A DNA stretch of 64,000 nt from Antilocapra americana (lineage: Eukaryota; Chordata; Mammalia; Artiodactyla; Antilocapridae), in contig ML664183.1 of assembly GCA_007570785.1 (NCBI GenBank), positions 16,623,412-16,687,411 on the forward strand, given 5' to 3'. The notes under the pieces were generated by a model, which did no database searches, was not told the origin of the DNA, and saw nothing but the letters and a program-made list of their open reading frames with translations. This document shows, one piece after another, positions 41,441-52,479 of this stretch (position 1 is its first letter; every line of letters starts with the position of its first letter). A program made the translations under genes and the position numbers.

Positions 41441-42990
41441 ATTGCATCCATCTTTGAAGAATACACAGAGCTTGATTTGGGATCAGTTTAAGAATTTAGG
41501 GATTTCCTTTCACATCCTCAAATTTTCCCTTGGCTCTCCACCTCCTCCACCTTCCCCACTCCAGGCTGCCCTGCACCCACCTGCCTCAGAGGACCCCAGC
41601 TTATTTTCTACGACTGGGGACCCTTGGCTATCTCTTATCTTCCATCTCTCTTGTATCTTGATATCTTGTATCAGATTATCTCCCCTGTGGCCCGGAAAAA
41701 GCTCAGATCTCCTCTATTTTAAAAATAAAATTAAAGGGAAACAAAACTACCAAGAAAGCTTCCTCAGCCCTACTCTCCTCTCAAGCACATTCAATTTCTC
41801 AACTCTTATCACATACCAGTGGTTCACAAATGATGCTCTGTGGCCTGGCTGCAGTTGAGCTATCGGTACCAGTTTCCCAGGTACAACCACTACAAATATG
41901 ACTCACAGGGTCTGATGTGGGGCCTAGGAATTTTATTTTTCAGGTTCCCTCCAAGTGATAAGGATGTTCAGCCAAATTTTTTAACCACTGGTTTATCCTC
42001 ACTGTATTTATTTCATCACCACCCACTCCAAACACCCACCAAGCCGACTTGATCACAACTGGTCTCTTGAGTCACTGCTAACTTCTAACCACCCTGTGCA
42101 GTTATTCAGTGGTAGGAACTCACTGTTTTCAGGGCTCATTCCTGGCTGTCAAGGTGGGAACAGGGCTCCACTTTCCTGACATTTTCTTCTCCTTTTTCTG
42201 TTGTGAACTTTCTAGTGGCACTCTTATCACGGGTGCCAGTACCCCATGTCTTTCACTACATCTGCTTCCTCCTTCCAGCCCACATGTAAGCATAAGCAAG
42301 ACTGAAAGGATGGTTTCCTGCTGCTCCATCTTGGGAAATCTCACAGTCCAATCACTTTAATGATCCTCGAAAGTAACTTCCACATACATTCTCCCGCTCT
42401 GATTGCACTCTTGAGCTAGACGATCACCTTCATCTGTATTTTCATCCTTCATCTGAGCCAGTCTCAAAGTCACCATTTTCCTCCCAATCATCCTTCCAGA
42501 AATCCATGTTTCGGTCAACATCATCATTCCTCCAATAATCTCTCTTCACAACTTTACCATATCTCTCCCTTTTCTGTGCCTTATTCCCACACACTCATGC
42601 TTTTTGACTATTCCTTTGTGATATTTACCATTTTTACTTCTTGTACATCTGCCCTCCAGCCCCAATCCTTTACCTGAGCCGACTCCTCTGCCTGACATCC
42701 CCACCCACCTCTCATCTCCATGTCCCTCACCCCTAGATGTTCTTTAGGCCCCAAACCCAATGCCACCCCTTTCCTGAAGCTTTTATGTCATGTCCACTCT
42801 AGCACATGCCCATGTCTCCTTCCTCTGATCACCATTAACATTTATCTTCCATTCTGTTCAGGTAGCACTCACTACTTGCTACCTGGTGATACAATTTCTT
42901 GCTCATATTTTGTTCCTACCACTGGATAATGAGAGTTCGGGGATGGCAAAGACTCTGACTTATTATCTCTTAAAACCCCATCTTATAGTA
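41441..42990 (+). mobile_element. L2 LINE remnants (broken), with a hAT insert
   Basis: C/T-rich sequence with L2-like order. The best part is 42700-42990 ('TTCTTTAGGCCCCAAACCCAATGCCACCCCTTTCCTGAAGCTTTT' and 'GAGAGTTCGGGGATGGCAAAGACTCTGACTTATTATC'). The 42000-42110 part ('CAACTGGTCTCTTGAGTCACTGCTAACTTC') also recalls L2 ORF2. The boundaries are vague. Confidence 0.45.
41817..41990. mobile_element. MER5A-like hAT element with inverted ends
   Basis: 174 bp with ends CAGTGGTTCACAAA and TTTTTTAACCACTG, near-perfect inverted repeats of the hAT-Charlie type. The interior 'CTCACAGGGTCTGATGTGGGGCCTAGGAATTTTATTTTTCAGG' matches the MER5A middle. I do not see an 8-bp target duplication. Confidence 0.7.
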
Positions 42991-43686
42991 CTATTCCTAT
43001 GTTTTATAAATATAATTGACCATAATAATAGAAACAAAAGACTTGCTGCCTCAAGCAAGAATAAGCCTAGTTATTTGCATGAAATGTGAAAGGCTAAAGG
43101 ACTGAATTCCATTCAGCAGCTAGAGAAGCTCATGCATCCAACGCCCTGTTGGCACAATACATGTGAGCACTTCTCCCTTTATCCCAGGCTGGTGTGTCCA
43201 GCCATTATATCCCAACTCAGCAGAATGGCACCTGGCATCAAGACAAACACCCATCCTAGCAGTGCTGGGAAGCGATGCATCCTAACATCTCTTATGGCCC
43301 AGCTCCTCCTTCTCACCTGGCTCAGTCTGCTGTCCTGGAAAGACCCACCCAGCTGGGCAAACCCTTCTTCTCATTTCCATTCTCTGCTATTCTTCACCAG
43401 TGCAGAGCTGAAGGACTAGGTCCCTGTCATTAATTTAAAACAGGTGAACACACCCCAGAGGAAAGCATGATCGTGTTCCAGGTGCCTCTACAGAGGATCA
43501 GAAAGAATGAACAATAGCTGCTGAATTTTAAGCATTGTCCCAACAGATGGAAACCATGATCAACAGGTCCAACCGCCTCTAGCACTATAGCATCGCTTCC
43601 TTATGAATAGAATCTGGTGATGGAAAGCAAGAGTTGGTTTAGCAAAAGGATATGTCTGTGCTCCCTCCCACCTCCTCATGACATAC

Positions 43687-43688
<2 letters not shown>
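42991..43688. other. Unique sequence, no gene seen
   Basis: No recognised element. Confidence 0.45.
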
Positions 43689-43733
<45 letters not shown>

Positions 43734-43758
43734 TGCGTGCATGCACACACACACACAC
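43689..43758. repeat. (GT)20 passing into GCGC and (CA)n: alternating purine-pyrimidine tract
   Basis: 70 bp of unbroken purine-pyrimidine alternation: GT repeat, then GCGCGTGCGTGCATGC, then CA repeat. The two arms are complementary, so the tract can also fold as a hairpin. A further 21-bp alternating stretch (ACGTGCATGCATGCACACATG) follows at 43761-43781. Confidence 0.95.
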
Positions 43759-43782
43759 TCACGTGCATGCATGCACACATGA

Positions 43783-44029
43783 TAGTTGCTCAGTCATGTC
43801 TAACTCTTTGCACCTTTGCAACCCCATGGACTGGACTGTAGCCAGTCCTCCTCTGTAACGAGCCAGCCTGTAACCAGGCTCCTCTGTCTATGGGATCCTC
43901 CAGACAAGAACACTGGAGTGAGTTGCCTGCCATTCCCTTCTTCAGAGGATCTTCCCCACCCAGGGATCAAACCCAGGTCTTCTGCATTGCAAGCAGAATC
44001 TTTACCATCTGAGCCACCAGGGAAGCCCC
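43783..44029 (-). mobile_element. Bov-tA SINE with internal duplication
   Basis: Full copy but about 30 bp longer than usual. The words TGTA(G/A)CCAG recur at 43837-43845 and 43869-43877, each followed by a CTCCTCTGT-like stretch, so a 32-bp unit of the SINE was duplicated in place. Confidence 0.93.
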
Positions 44030-45159
44030 TTGACAAACCCCTACACAGGGGCAAAAGAACCAAGCGAAGTTAGTGGTTTGTACTGTGGTAGCCATGTAAA
44101 ACAGGTATGTCACAGCCAATCCAATTTCCAGTCCTCTTGTAAATAGCAAAATAGTAACTTTAGATGGAAGCTTTCTGGTCATCACTATCTAATCTTTTTC
44201 TGTATTTTTTTAAAATTTTCCTACAATATTCATGCGTTACCTGTGCAATTACAATAAATAATAAAATGCAACTTTGTAACAATTGGAAAAGAAGCATACA
44301 TATATAGAGAAATATCTCCAGCCATTTACATCAGTTATCCTTGTTGAGTCAGATGCTCCATTTTGGTTTGGGAAGTCTGCTGACCTAAGGCCAGGCCAGC
44401 CCACTGCCCTGGGCCCTTGAACTTTCTCTAACCATGAACGCTAGGGAATGAGGTGTTGGGAAACCAGGAGCACAAAATGTCCCAAGCGTTTCCCCAGCAA
44501 AAGTACTTTCAAACTCAAGTGACTCAAGGCAACTGTGATCCCCTCCAAGACATGTCAAACAGATTGGCTCTGCATACTGGGCTCATCCTCTCAACCTTAA
44601 AATGTCATCTGTGGATGCTTTCTGGAAGGAGACACTCTGCCTAGGGCATGTGTGTGGATGTCTGCCTGTTTTGGTACGCTAATTTAGACAGTGGTTAGAG
44701 GAGAGGAGAGAAATGAGTCAGATACATTTCTAGAGGAGTCCTAAGCTATTTAAAAGAACGAAGTGAACCTCTAGGTTACTAATTTGGAAAGATTTTCAAG
44801 GCATATTAAGCAGAAATCAATGTGAACATTATGATCCCATTTTTCTTAAAAGAATAAAACTATATTTCTGATATATAAATACAGAGAACAAGTCCAACAT
44901 AATAGAGATTATCTCTTTCTTGGAAAAGGACAAGCATGGTAAGTGGGAATGTTCATTTTGCACTACATGACTTTTTATAAGAAGGATAGAATATTAAGGA
45001 TATGCATAATTTGAAAAATTAAGATATTATTTAAAAGAATATAAGTATCTAATCAAGGATAATAAATGATCTAGGTAACTTTCTATCTAGGCTTGAAAAT
45101 AACTAAAATAACTTTTAGGTGGGGAGAAAAAAAATGACTCCAAATAATTTACCTTATTT
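44030..45159. other. Unique AT-rich sequence, no gene seen
   Basis: A piece at 44200-44270 ('TCTGTATTTTTTTAAAATTTTCCTACAATATTCATG') resembles 59205-59270, so both may belong to an old dispersed repeat I cannot name. Confidence 0.35.
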
Positions 45160-46095
45160 ATCCAATCCACTAGCAAGTCCATTTGACTTTTCCACAAAAT
45201 ACATGATGGATTCAAGTGCTGCTCATCACCTCCCCTGCTCCCTACCTACCCTGCTCCCCTAGTCTAAGCTTCATCATCAGTCACATGCCTGATGGCCTCC
45301 TGACTGTTCTGTCCTTAGGCTTGTACTGTCTATTTTCCATACTCTTCATCCTCTAAGAGACTAAAGGTTTTTCATGTTACTCAGGGGAAAAGCCTAAGGT
45401 CTAACTGTAAGGGCAAAGCCCTTTGAGCCTCCAGCTCTCTCTCCAACCCCATCTTCTACCATACTGGCCTCTTTGCTTTTTACTGAACAGTCTAGGTACT
45501 CTCCTGCCTTTGGGCCTTTGCACTTACTATTTCCTTCATCTAAAAGGCACTCGGATTTTCCCATCATCTATCCCTTCACTTCCTTCAAGTCTCTGCTCAA
45601 ATTCCATCCTCAAGGCGCTCCCAGACTGTCCTGAATATTCCCAGCTCATTTTCCTGTTTTATTTTTTGCTATCATCAAACAAACTGCGTATTTTATGTCT
45701 TATTTGTTTATTGTCTGTCTCTCCTTTTAGAAGAAGAAAATCTCCTTTTGGATGGAGATTTTTTTATGGTGGTGGTGCTTTATTTGCTTGATTGTTTGAC
45801 TTTTTTCCCGGCTTTCTTGAGAGGTAATTGACATATAGCATTGCATATATTTAAGGTGTTGATTTGATACTCATATATAGCAAGCGATTACCAGCATAGC
45901 ATTAGTGAACACCGCCACTCTGTCATATAATTACCATTTCTTCTTTGTGGTGAGAACATTTAAGATCTACTCTTTTTATTTACTTGCTTGGTTTCAATCA
46001 GTTTAATTCATTGCTGTATCCCAGCATCTAGATCCATTCATGGCCCTTATTAGATGTTCATTGATGTTTTGAGGAATGAATAAAGTTTGAACAAG
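45160..46095 (+). mobile_element. L2 LINE 3' half, interrupted by an L1 piece
   Basis: L2 order is clear: 'CTTTGGGCCTTTGCACTTACTATTTCC', 'TCAAGTCTCTGCTCAAATTCCATCC', 'TTATTTGTTTATTGTCTGTCTC' up to about 45750. It then resumes at 45975 with 'TTCATTGCTGTATCCCAGCATCTAGA' and ends 'GATGTTCATTGATGTTTTGAGGAATGAATAAAG'. The 122-codon frame at 45423 is decayed L2 sequence. Confidence 0.8.
45755..45975 (-). mobile_element. L1 3' UTR fragment nested in L2
   Basis: 'CTTTCTTGAGAGGTAATTGACATATAGC', 'GTGTTGATTTGATACTCATATATAGCAAGCGATTACC', 'GTGGTGAGAACATTTAAGATCTACTC': reversed old L1 end. Confidence 0.8.
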
Positions 46096-46659
46096 CCTCT
46101 TGATTTCCATACTTAACTGGAGATTCAAGCTAGTTTCTTCTTGTGTAGATATGGTGGACGTTTTCCCTCTCTCTGTGAATAATGTTAAGAGATTAACGCC
46201 TCAAAAAGCCCGAGCTTTCTGCATACTTGTCAGGAAGGTGGCATGCAGATGACCACAGCATCTCCTGTGCTGGAGGCTCTTCTCTCTGTCAGCTCTGTCT
46301 GTTGGGCCTCAGAGCCTGGAACATAAATCCACGGTGTCAGAAGCTGCCGCCCACACCCACCACCCCAGCCGAGGAAAGAAGCCATAGCCAGGTACAGAGC
46401 TGGCCGAGCTGTTTCACACACTACAGAAAGCCCAGCTCCAGTCAACAGAAGCAGACTGGCCTGTGGAGCAGCAAGGAAACAGAAATGGTTTAAAAAATAT
46501 TAGAAAGAGGGAAGGATAATAAAAGCCACGGTATACACAACATTTAGAAAAGACATCTGCTAGAAAGAACATCTTGAGGGTGAGAGCATCCAAAGTCTCA
46601 GAAAGTATCAAATATCCTAAAACCACTACTTGTCCTCTGCTTGTCACCAAAGTGAGCAG
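46096..46659. other. Unique sequence, no gene seen
   Basis: No recognised element. Confidence 0.45.
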
Positions 46660-46679
46660 TGGTGTGTCCATCTAAGCCC

Positions 46680-47200
46680 AGGCATGTTGTTTCTCAGACG
46701 CTCCCACTCAGGACTCACCTGGGGTCAACTTACCTGAAGCAGCATGATGACATGCTTCATGGGGGCCTTGAGTTCAGACATACGTGTGCTCCAACCCTGT
46801 CTCTATCCCTTTTTCAAGGCAGTCTTTGTTTATTTTATTTTTGGTTGCTCTGGGTCTTCACGAGTGCATACCAGTTTTCTCTAGTTGTGGCAAGAGGGGG
46901 CTACTCTCCAGTTGCTGTGCAAGGGCTTTTCATTGTGGTGGCTTCTCTTGTTGGGGTGCACAGGCTCTGGGCATACAGGCTCCAGTAGTTGCTCACAGAC
47001 TTTGTTGCCCTACTGCATGTGGAGTCTTCCCAGACTAGGGATCAAACCCATGTCCCCTGCAGTGACAGGCAGATTCTTAACCCACTGGACTACCAGGGAA
47101 GTCCCTGACTCTACACTTGCTAATTACTTCACTTTGGACAAGTTGCTTAAACTTTGTGAAACTCCCTTCCCTTGAATATGGAAAGGAAATGGGAATAATG
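46680..47200 (+). mobile_element. MIR split by a SINE (tentative)
   Basis: 'GCCTTGAGTTCAGACATACGTGTGCTCC' on the left and 'CTAATTACTTCACTTTGGACAAGTTGCTTAAACTTTGTGAAACTC', 'GAAATGGGAATAATGTATCTATC' on the right of the SINE at 46806. Confidence 0.6.
46806..47102 (-). mobile_element. Artiodactyl tRNA-derived SINE, long form
   Basis: Minus copy: 'TTTATTTTTGGTTGCTCTGGGTCTTCACGAG', 'CTCTAGTTGTGGCAAGAGGGGGC', 'CCCAGACTAGGGATCAAACCCATGTCCCCTGC', head side 'CCACTGGACTACCAGGGAAGT'. Probable target duplication CCCTG(T/A)CTCTA at 46795-46805 and 47103-47113. Confidence 0.93.
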
Positions 47201-47234
47201 TATCTATCTTGCAGGCAGGATTTTTTGTGGATTA

Positions 47235-47320
47235 GAATTTATATATTTATTTATTTATGCACATATTTGTATACATACACTTATAACATTTATATATACA
47301 TAATTATTTATGTACAACTG
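47235..47320. repeat. AT-rich low-complexity (TATTTA/TATACA)
   Basis: Runs of TATTTA and TATACA words. Confidence 0.7.
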
Positions 47321-47603
47321 GCAAACAGTGACCCTTCAATAACTAGTAGCAGTAGTCTATCATAATTATTAGTAGTACCACTAATGATATGATAGTAATG
47401 AATCTTAGCCCTTGCTGATATAATTTAAATTTAACCTGGAGTATTCAAGATTTTGTTTGCTATGTTTTGTTTCCTTTTGTTTTGTTATTTTATTCCTCAG
47501 GAGCTATCAGATTGCCTTTGTCCTCACTACATTTAAGGTCTAGTTCTTCTTCAAAGAATCCAAGTGTCCATGGCCAGTGAGCAGGACAATGAAATTAGGA
47601 AGT

Positions 47604-47805
47604 TACTTCCCTGATGGCTCAGATGGTAAAGAATCTGCCTGCAATGCTGGAGACCTGGATTTGATCCCTAGATTGGGAAGATCCCCTGGAGAAAGAAATG
47701 GCAACCAACTCCAGTATTCTTGCCTGGAGAATTCCATGGACAGAAGAATGCTACAGTCCTTGGGGTGGCAAAGAGTCAGACACGACTCAGCAACTAACAC
47801 TTTCT
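47604..47805 (+). mobile_element. Bov-tA SINE
   Basis: Well-preserved: 'CTTCCCTGATGGCTCAGATGGTAAAGAATC', 'GGATTTGATCCCTAGATTGGG', Bov-A body, end 'GAGTCAGACACGACTCAGC'. Confidence 0.97.
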
Positions 47806-47904
47806 CTTTGACTTCCCTGGTCCTTTTTGACTGAGGCCGAATTAAAGATGAAGTCCCAAGGAAGATCTGCAGCCACATGTCATCTTGTAAAACTCAAGGG
47901 GGAC

Positions 47905-48430
47905 TTGAAGAGAAATAAGTGAGATGGCTAAAAATAAATACCGTTTGATGTCACTTATAAAGTGTTAGTCCAACTCTTTTGGACTCCATGGACTGTAGCC
48001 CACCAGGCTCCTCTGTCCACAGAATTCTCCAGGCAAGAATACTGGAGTGGGTTGTCATTTCCTTCTCCAGGGGATCTTCCCAACCAGGGTTTGAACCCAA
48101 GTCTCTTGCATGGCAAGCAGATTCTTTACTGAGCCTATCAGACAGGGAATCCAATCATTTATATGTGGAATCTGAAAAATACAACAACCTGGTGAAGATG
48201 ACATAAAAGAAAGACTCACAGATATTAGAGAACAAACTAGTAGTTATGTGGGGGAACAGGAAGGAGCAAGGTAGTGGTTTTGGAGTGGAGGGTACAAACT
48301 ACTGAGTGTAAGAGAGGTTACAAGGATGTATTGTTACAACATGGGGAATACAGCTGATATTCTACATTAAATGTCACTGGAAAGTCATCTTTTAAAATCG
48401 TATAAAAATTTTTTAATTTTAAATAAGAAT
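47905..48430 (+). mobile_element. L1 3' UTR fragment, interrupted by a SINE
   Basis: Left 'AATAAGTGAGATGGCTAAAAATAAATACCGTTTGATGTCACTTAT'; right 'ATATGTGGAATCTGAAAAATACAACAACC', 'AGACTCACAGATATTAGAGAACAAACTAGTAG', '...GGAATACAGCTGATATTC'. Typical of L1 3' ends around 'GATATCACTTATATGTGGAATC'. Confidence 0.85.
47958..48155 (-). mobile_element. Bov-tA SINE nested in L1
   Basis: Minus copy with a slightly deleted head ('TTCTTTACTGAGCCTATCAGACAGGGA'). It sits exactly at TCACTTAT|ATGTGG of the L1, with TCA(C/T)TTAT on both sides as target duplication. Confidence 0.93.
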
Positions 48431-48539
48431 AAAAGTTAAAACAGATTTTTTTAAAGTTATGTAACCTGTAATAAATGTTAACCATTCTAGTAGAATAAAT
48501 AAATAACTCATTTTAGTCTCATGAAAAAAAAAAGGGGGG

Positions 48540-49065
48540 AGCAGGACCTGAATCTGATCAAGACATTCTTCTTAAAATGCTCAGGCGATCTTCCAGTTGC
48601 TCTTTGGACAAAGACTAGTGTCCTTCTCCAGGACCTCCAGGCCTTTCCGATCTGGCCCTTCCTCATCTCTCCACCCTTCCTGGCTAACCTCTCTCCAGCC
48701 ACCCTGACCTTCTGCCTCTCTCTTGTCTCCTCTGCCAAGAACAGGCCCTGCTCCCATCTCTTCGTGACCTGACCCCTTCGGGTTCCAACGGAAATGTCAT
48801 TTTTTAAAAAGAAGATTTCCTGAACCTCCAGACTAGATTAGGCTCCCTCAGGGGCTCATGGAGACCTCTGGTTTCCTTCATAGATGTCATATTGCTATGA
48901 ACTCATTATTTGTGTGATTCCACTGAATGTCTACCACGCCTAGACACTAAGGTTCTTGAGCGCAGTAACCCTGTCGTCCTTTCTCATGGCTGCAGCAGTC
49001 CCCAGAGCTTATCAGGGCTGGTCATAGAAACATGCTTCATAAATATTTGTTGAATGGATGAGTGG
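48540..49065 (+). mobile_element. L2 LINE 3' end, well preserved
   Basis: 'GCCTTTCCGATCTGGCCCTTCC', 'TAACCTCTCTCCAGCCACCCTGACC', 'GCATAGACACTAAGGTTCTTGAGCGCAG'-type stretch and end 'CTTCATAAATATTTGTTGAATGGATGAG'. Nearly the whole terminal 500 bp of L2 can be followed. Confidence 0.85.
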
Positions 49066-49334
49066 AGTCATGCATGGGTGGACAGATGCTGTTTTAGTCC
49101 AGTGGCGCCCAGTTGGGATCTCTGTAAAGTCCCTCTGGGGAATGTGGGTCATTGTGAGAGACAGATGGGCTGTAAACAGCGATCCTCTGAAAAGTGGAAG
49201 CCAAATAATGTGTATTGATGGAAGGGAGGCCTTCTTGCTACATTCACAGGGCTTGTCAGCCATGAAGCAACTCCATCAACAGAGGACGGACATGCACTGC
49301 CAGTGGTGAGTGTGGGAATAGGACCTCTGTCACA

Positions 49335-49553
49335 CTTCCTAGGTGGCTCAGCAGTAAAGAATCCACCTGCCAATGCAGGAAATGCGAGTTCAATCCCTGG
49401 GTTTGGGAAGCTCCTCTGGAGAAGGAAATGGCAACCCACTCCAGTATTCTTGCCTGGGAAATCCTGTGGACAAAGGAGTCTGGAGGGCTACAGCCCATGG
49501 AGTCACAAAAGAGCTGGACATAATTTAGTGACTAAACAACAAACAACAAAAAA
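49335..49553 (+). mobile_element. Bov-tA SINE
   Basis: 'CTTCCTAGGTGGCTCAGCAGTAAAGAATCC', 'GCGAGTTCAATCCCTGGG', Bov-A body, tail 'GACTAAACAACAAACAACAAAAAAAA'. Confidence 0.96.
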
Positions 49554-49594
49554 AATCCCTGGGCAAGAGCTGCCCTCAGCAGAGGAGCCTTGCC

Positions 49595-50085
49595 TTGCCT
49601 AATCCAGCCAGCTTAGCCACTGGCCACATGTAACTAGCAAACCCTTGAAATGTGGCCCAGGGGGCCAAGGAACTGGTTTTTAAGTGCTATTTTATTCTAC
49701 AACTGACATTCAAATATAAAACCGTTATTAGAAAAAAAATTCAATATATTTGGAACAACTTGGGTAGGTAAAACTACTCTTTTGACTGTAAATTTTAGGC
49801 TGTCTAAACAGATTAGATGTATCTTAATGAAAATTTAACATCCTATGTAAAGTGTAACGTATACCAAATTTCAAAGACAATACCCCTCAAAGGTGAAATT
49901 TCTCATTAATAAGTTGTATATTAGTTGCATACTGAAAAAATATTTTAGAAAGATTAAAGAAATGCATCTTTAAAATCAATTTCATCAGATTATTTTTCTC
50001 TTCTCAGGGTGGCTGTTTAGAAATGCTTAAATTACATATGCGGCCTGAATTCTATTTCTTTTGGACACTATTTCTCTAGACTGCT
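49595..50085. mobile_element. hAT-Charlie-like DNA transposon (tentative)
   Basis: Starts 'CTTAGCCACTGGCCACATG', 'CTTGAAATGTGGCCC', and ends 'TTAAATTACATATGCGGCCTGAATTCTATTTC-TTTGGACACT'. This matches a common mammalian element whose ends read AGCCACATGTGGC and TATTGGACAGCGCTG. The middle ('TCTCATTAATAAGTTG', 'ATATTTTAGAAAG') also follows. Exact family name not certain. Confidence 0.5.
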
Positions 50086-50550
50086 GATTTCGAGAAAGAA
50101 AAATGAAAAAACATATTCCTTTCAAACCAGAGCCCATAAGTACTAAACAGACATCACCGTGGCCCATATTTGGAAGGAGGACACAACTGAAAGGAGATTC
50201 TCCCTTCTTTAAGTGAAAAAAATTATCATATTAAATCATGAAATGGTAGACACCTGCGTTACATCAGGCATCAGGAAAAAGAAGCAGGATTTATCTTCTT
50301 CCACAGAGAGTTGTAATGTTCCTCATTGCAATAGTTTTGGCCATGAGGGAGTTGTAGATTGTGGAGACAGCTTCTTTGAGACTGAGCTGCCTGGCATATC
50401 AGCTGAACTGGTAATGAAATGATGATAGTGACTATAAATTACTTTGTTCATCTGAAGAACATTTCCTCCATAGATTTCACAAGCTTTCACAAATGCTAAT
50501 TAAATCTTTCACGATAGTCTACAAGGTCAAAATCTCACGGGTTTTTTTGG
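50086..50550. other. Unique sequence, no gene seen
   Basis: Ends in a T run (50541-50563). Confidence 0.4.
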
Positions 50551-50559
50551 TTTTTTTTT

Positions 50560-50665
50560 TTTTTTGACTGGTGAGAAAGCAGACTGTGGTGATTTGCCCA
50601 CAGCCACAGAACAAAGTCATCTAGGCTATGGAGGCCAGACACACAGTCACTGAGCTGGGCTGCTC
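50560..50665 (-). mobile_element. MIR fragment
   Basis: 'GTGATTTGCCCACAGCCACAGAACAAAGTCATC' and 'GGCCAGACACACAGTCACTGAG' resemble reversed MIR. Confidence 0.5.
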
Positions 50666-50914
50666 ACCCAGCTCACTGTTCCGAAGATGCCAGCCAGTTA
50701 ATCACAAAAATCCTTCTTGCTTCCTGGAGTGCCAGCCTCCACTACCTTTGAAACAGCCCCTTCCTCATTTAAAAAGGAGGAATAGTGTTAGATATGTGAC
50801 AAAGAAACTGATTTTATCACACACTTATTCAATGGAGAAGAAATGTTAGAAAACAAAGTTTAGGCAGGGTAATTTTTTTTACTGTCTCTTTGTAGAAGGG
50901 GTGATTTAGAGCCT

Positions 50915-51050
50915 TTCAGCTCAAAACATGGTCCACTGATCAGCAGAGTTGCCCTCTCATTAGAAATGCAGAATCTCAGGCCTCACTCCAGAACTACTAG
51001 AATGGGCATTTTCACAAGCTCCGCCAAGATGCACGTGCACAATAGATTGA
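50915..51050. mobile_element. MER5A-like hAT element
   Basis: 'CATGGTCCACTGATCAGCAG', 'CATTAGAAATGCAGAATCTCAGGCCTCACTCCAGAACTACTAGAATGGGCATTTTCACAAG' is the MER5A core. Confidence 0.75.
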
Positions 51051-51364
51051 AGGCACTTCACCTGCACGCTTCTCTAAACATCTGTCCCTTTCTCGATGTC
51101 ATTGTTTCTCTCCCTTTCCCTCATAAACAACCACATGCACATTTCTGCAGAATTGCCCCTTGTAAGGCTCTCAGTTTCTCCTCTCCAGTGACACCTATTT
51201 GCACATCAATGTACAACTCAAGGTGCCTTCAACTTTAGGCAACCTTAGCACTCCAGTCCTCAACCATTGGACTGGAAGGGTTGTGCAAACTTGAATGCCT
51301 ATAGAGGCCAGCCAGGTAATGTGTATGAGTGTCAAGAGCGATGTTCACTTCAGAAAGGGATCTT

Positions 51365-51380
51365 GTGTGTGTGTGTGTGT
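51365..51380. repeat. (GT)8 short tandem repeat
   Basis: Sixteen bp of GT. Confidence 0.9.
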
Positions 51381-51394
51381 AAAGTAAAATAACC

Positions 51395-51690
51395 TAATTT
51401 TTTATTTTTTTTACCCATTTTTTAAAGTATAGTTGATCTACAATGTTATGTTAGTTTCAGGTGTAGAGCAAAGTGATTCAGTTATACATGTAAAAATGTT
51501 CCTTTTCAGATTATTTTCTATTATATGTTATTACAAGAGACTGAATATAGTTCCCTGAGCTATACAGTAGGTCCTTTTTGTTTATTTTATACAAAGAAGT
51601 GTGTATCTGTTAATCACAAGCTATTAATTTATTTCTCGTAGCCCTGCCGCTATCCCCTTTGGTAACAATAAGCTTGTCTTCAGAAAGGAA
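51395..51690 (-). mobile_element. L1 3' UTR fragment (artiodactyl type)
   Basis: 'AAAGTATAGTTGATCTACAATGTTATGTTAGTTTCAGGTGTAGAGCAAAGTGATTCAGTTATACAT', 'TTCCCTGAGCTATACAGTAGGTCC', 'GTATCTGTTAATCACAAGC'. Confidence 0.9.
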
Positions 51691-51917
51691 TCCTAACTTT
51701 TATTCTTCTAGTTCAGATATATTTGGTTTCTTTACTATAAACTACTTAGGGTCATCGTTACCATTACCAACTAATATGTTCATGATCAGTTTCTGTAAAA
51801 CAGGGTCTTACCTTTTGCTCTCCATTTTTAACAGAAAGAGAAGGTAAAAGAAATAGTTCATATTTCCCTGAGCACTACTATACCAGCAAACTGTCCAGAC
51901 CAACACAGCTTCCATTG

Positions 51918-52067
51918 CCGCTGCCTCCTTTCCCCAGGAGCGGAAGGCCCTACGCCGATGGAGAGGCAGCTGGTGGGAGGGGTGAGCTGCCACCGCTCCA
52001 GCCATTGTCTCCAGGCGGGAATTTGAGGCCATTTTACCGGATCCTCCCATTTCTTAACGACAAGCCG
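51918..52067. other. Small CpG-dense patch beside a transposon-like piece
   Basis: Nine CpG within about 150 bp. The flank at 52085-52175 ('AATGTTGGCAATTAATTCAATTTCTTTAAACATCGTGCAGGCCAAACAAAACATCTGC') looks like an old hAT-type transposon end, so the CpGs may be transposon remnants. An 80-codon minus frame here is not supported. Confidence 0.4.
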
Positions 52068-52479
52068 GAAATCTGGATTTTTATGTGAAATCTCCCATTT
52101 TTGAATGTTGGCAATTAATTCAATTTCTTTAAACATCGTGCAGGCCAAACAAAACATCTGCAAGCCAAAATCTACACTCTCTGGACTGTGGTTTCCATGT
52201 CACTTAGAGCAAAGTCTCAAAAGAGAGCATTTTACTGTTTTAGTTGGGGATAGATGTCCGCTCATGGTCCTCTCCAGTGGGGTCAGAGTGTGGAATCAAC
52301 CAGAAGAAGCATAGGCTTAGTCTACCCTTCAACAGGGACTGGGGCCTGGAGGCTAGTTCCCAAGAAGCAGATGTGAGTTGGGTGGTTACCCCAACACGTA
52401 TGTTAGGTTGATAAATATATAAATAGGAGATTCAGAGTGGCAATCATCCAGACACTTTATTGAAATCAGGCAGACTAGG

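Noticed and set aside
45423..45791. 122-codon frame with hydrophobic leucine-rich product
   Set aside because: Lies entirely in L2 LINE 3' sequence, which is C/T-rich and translates as Leu/Ser/Pro.
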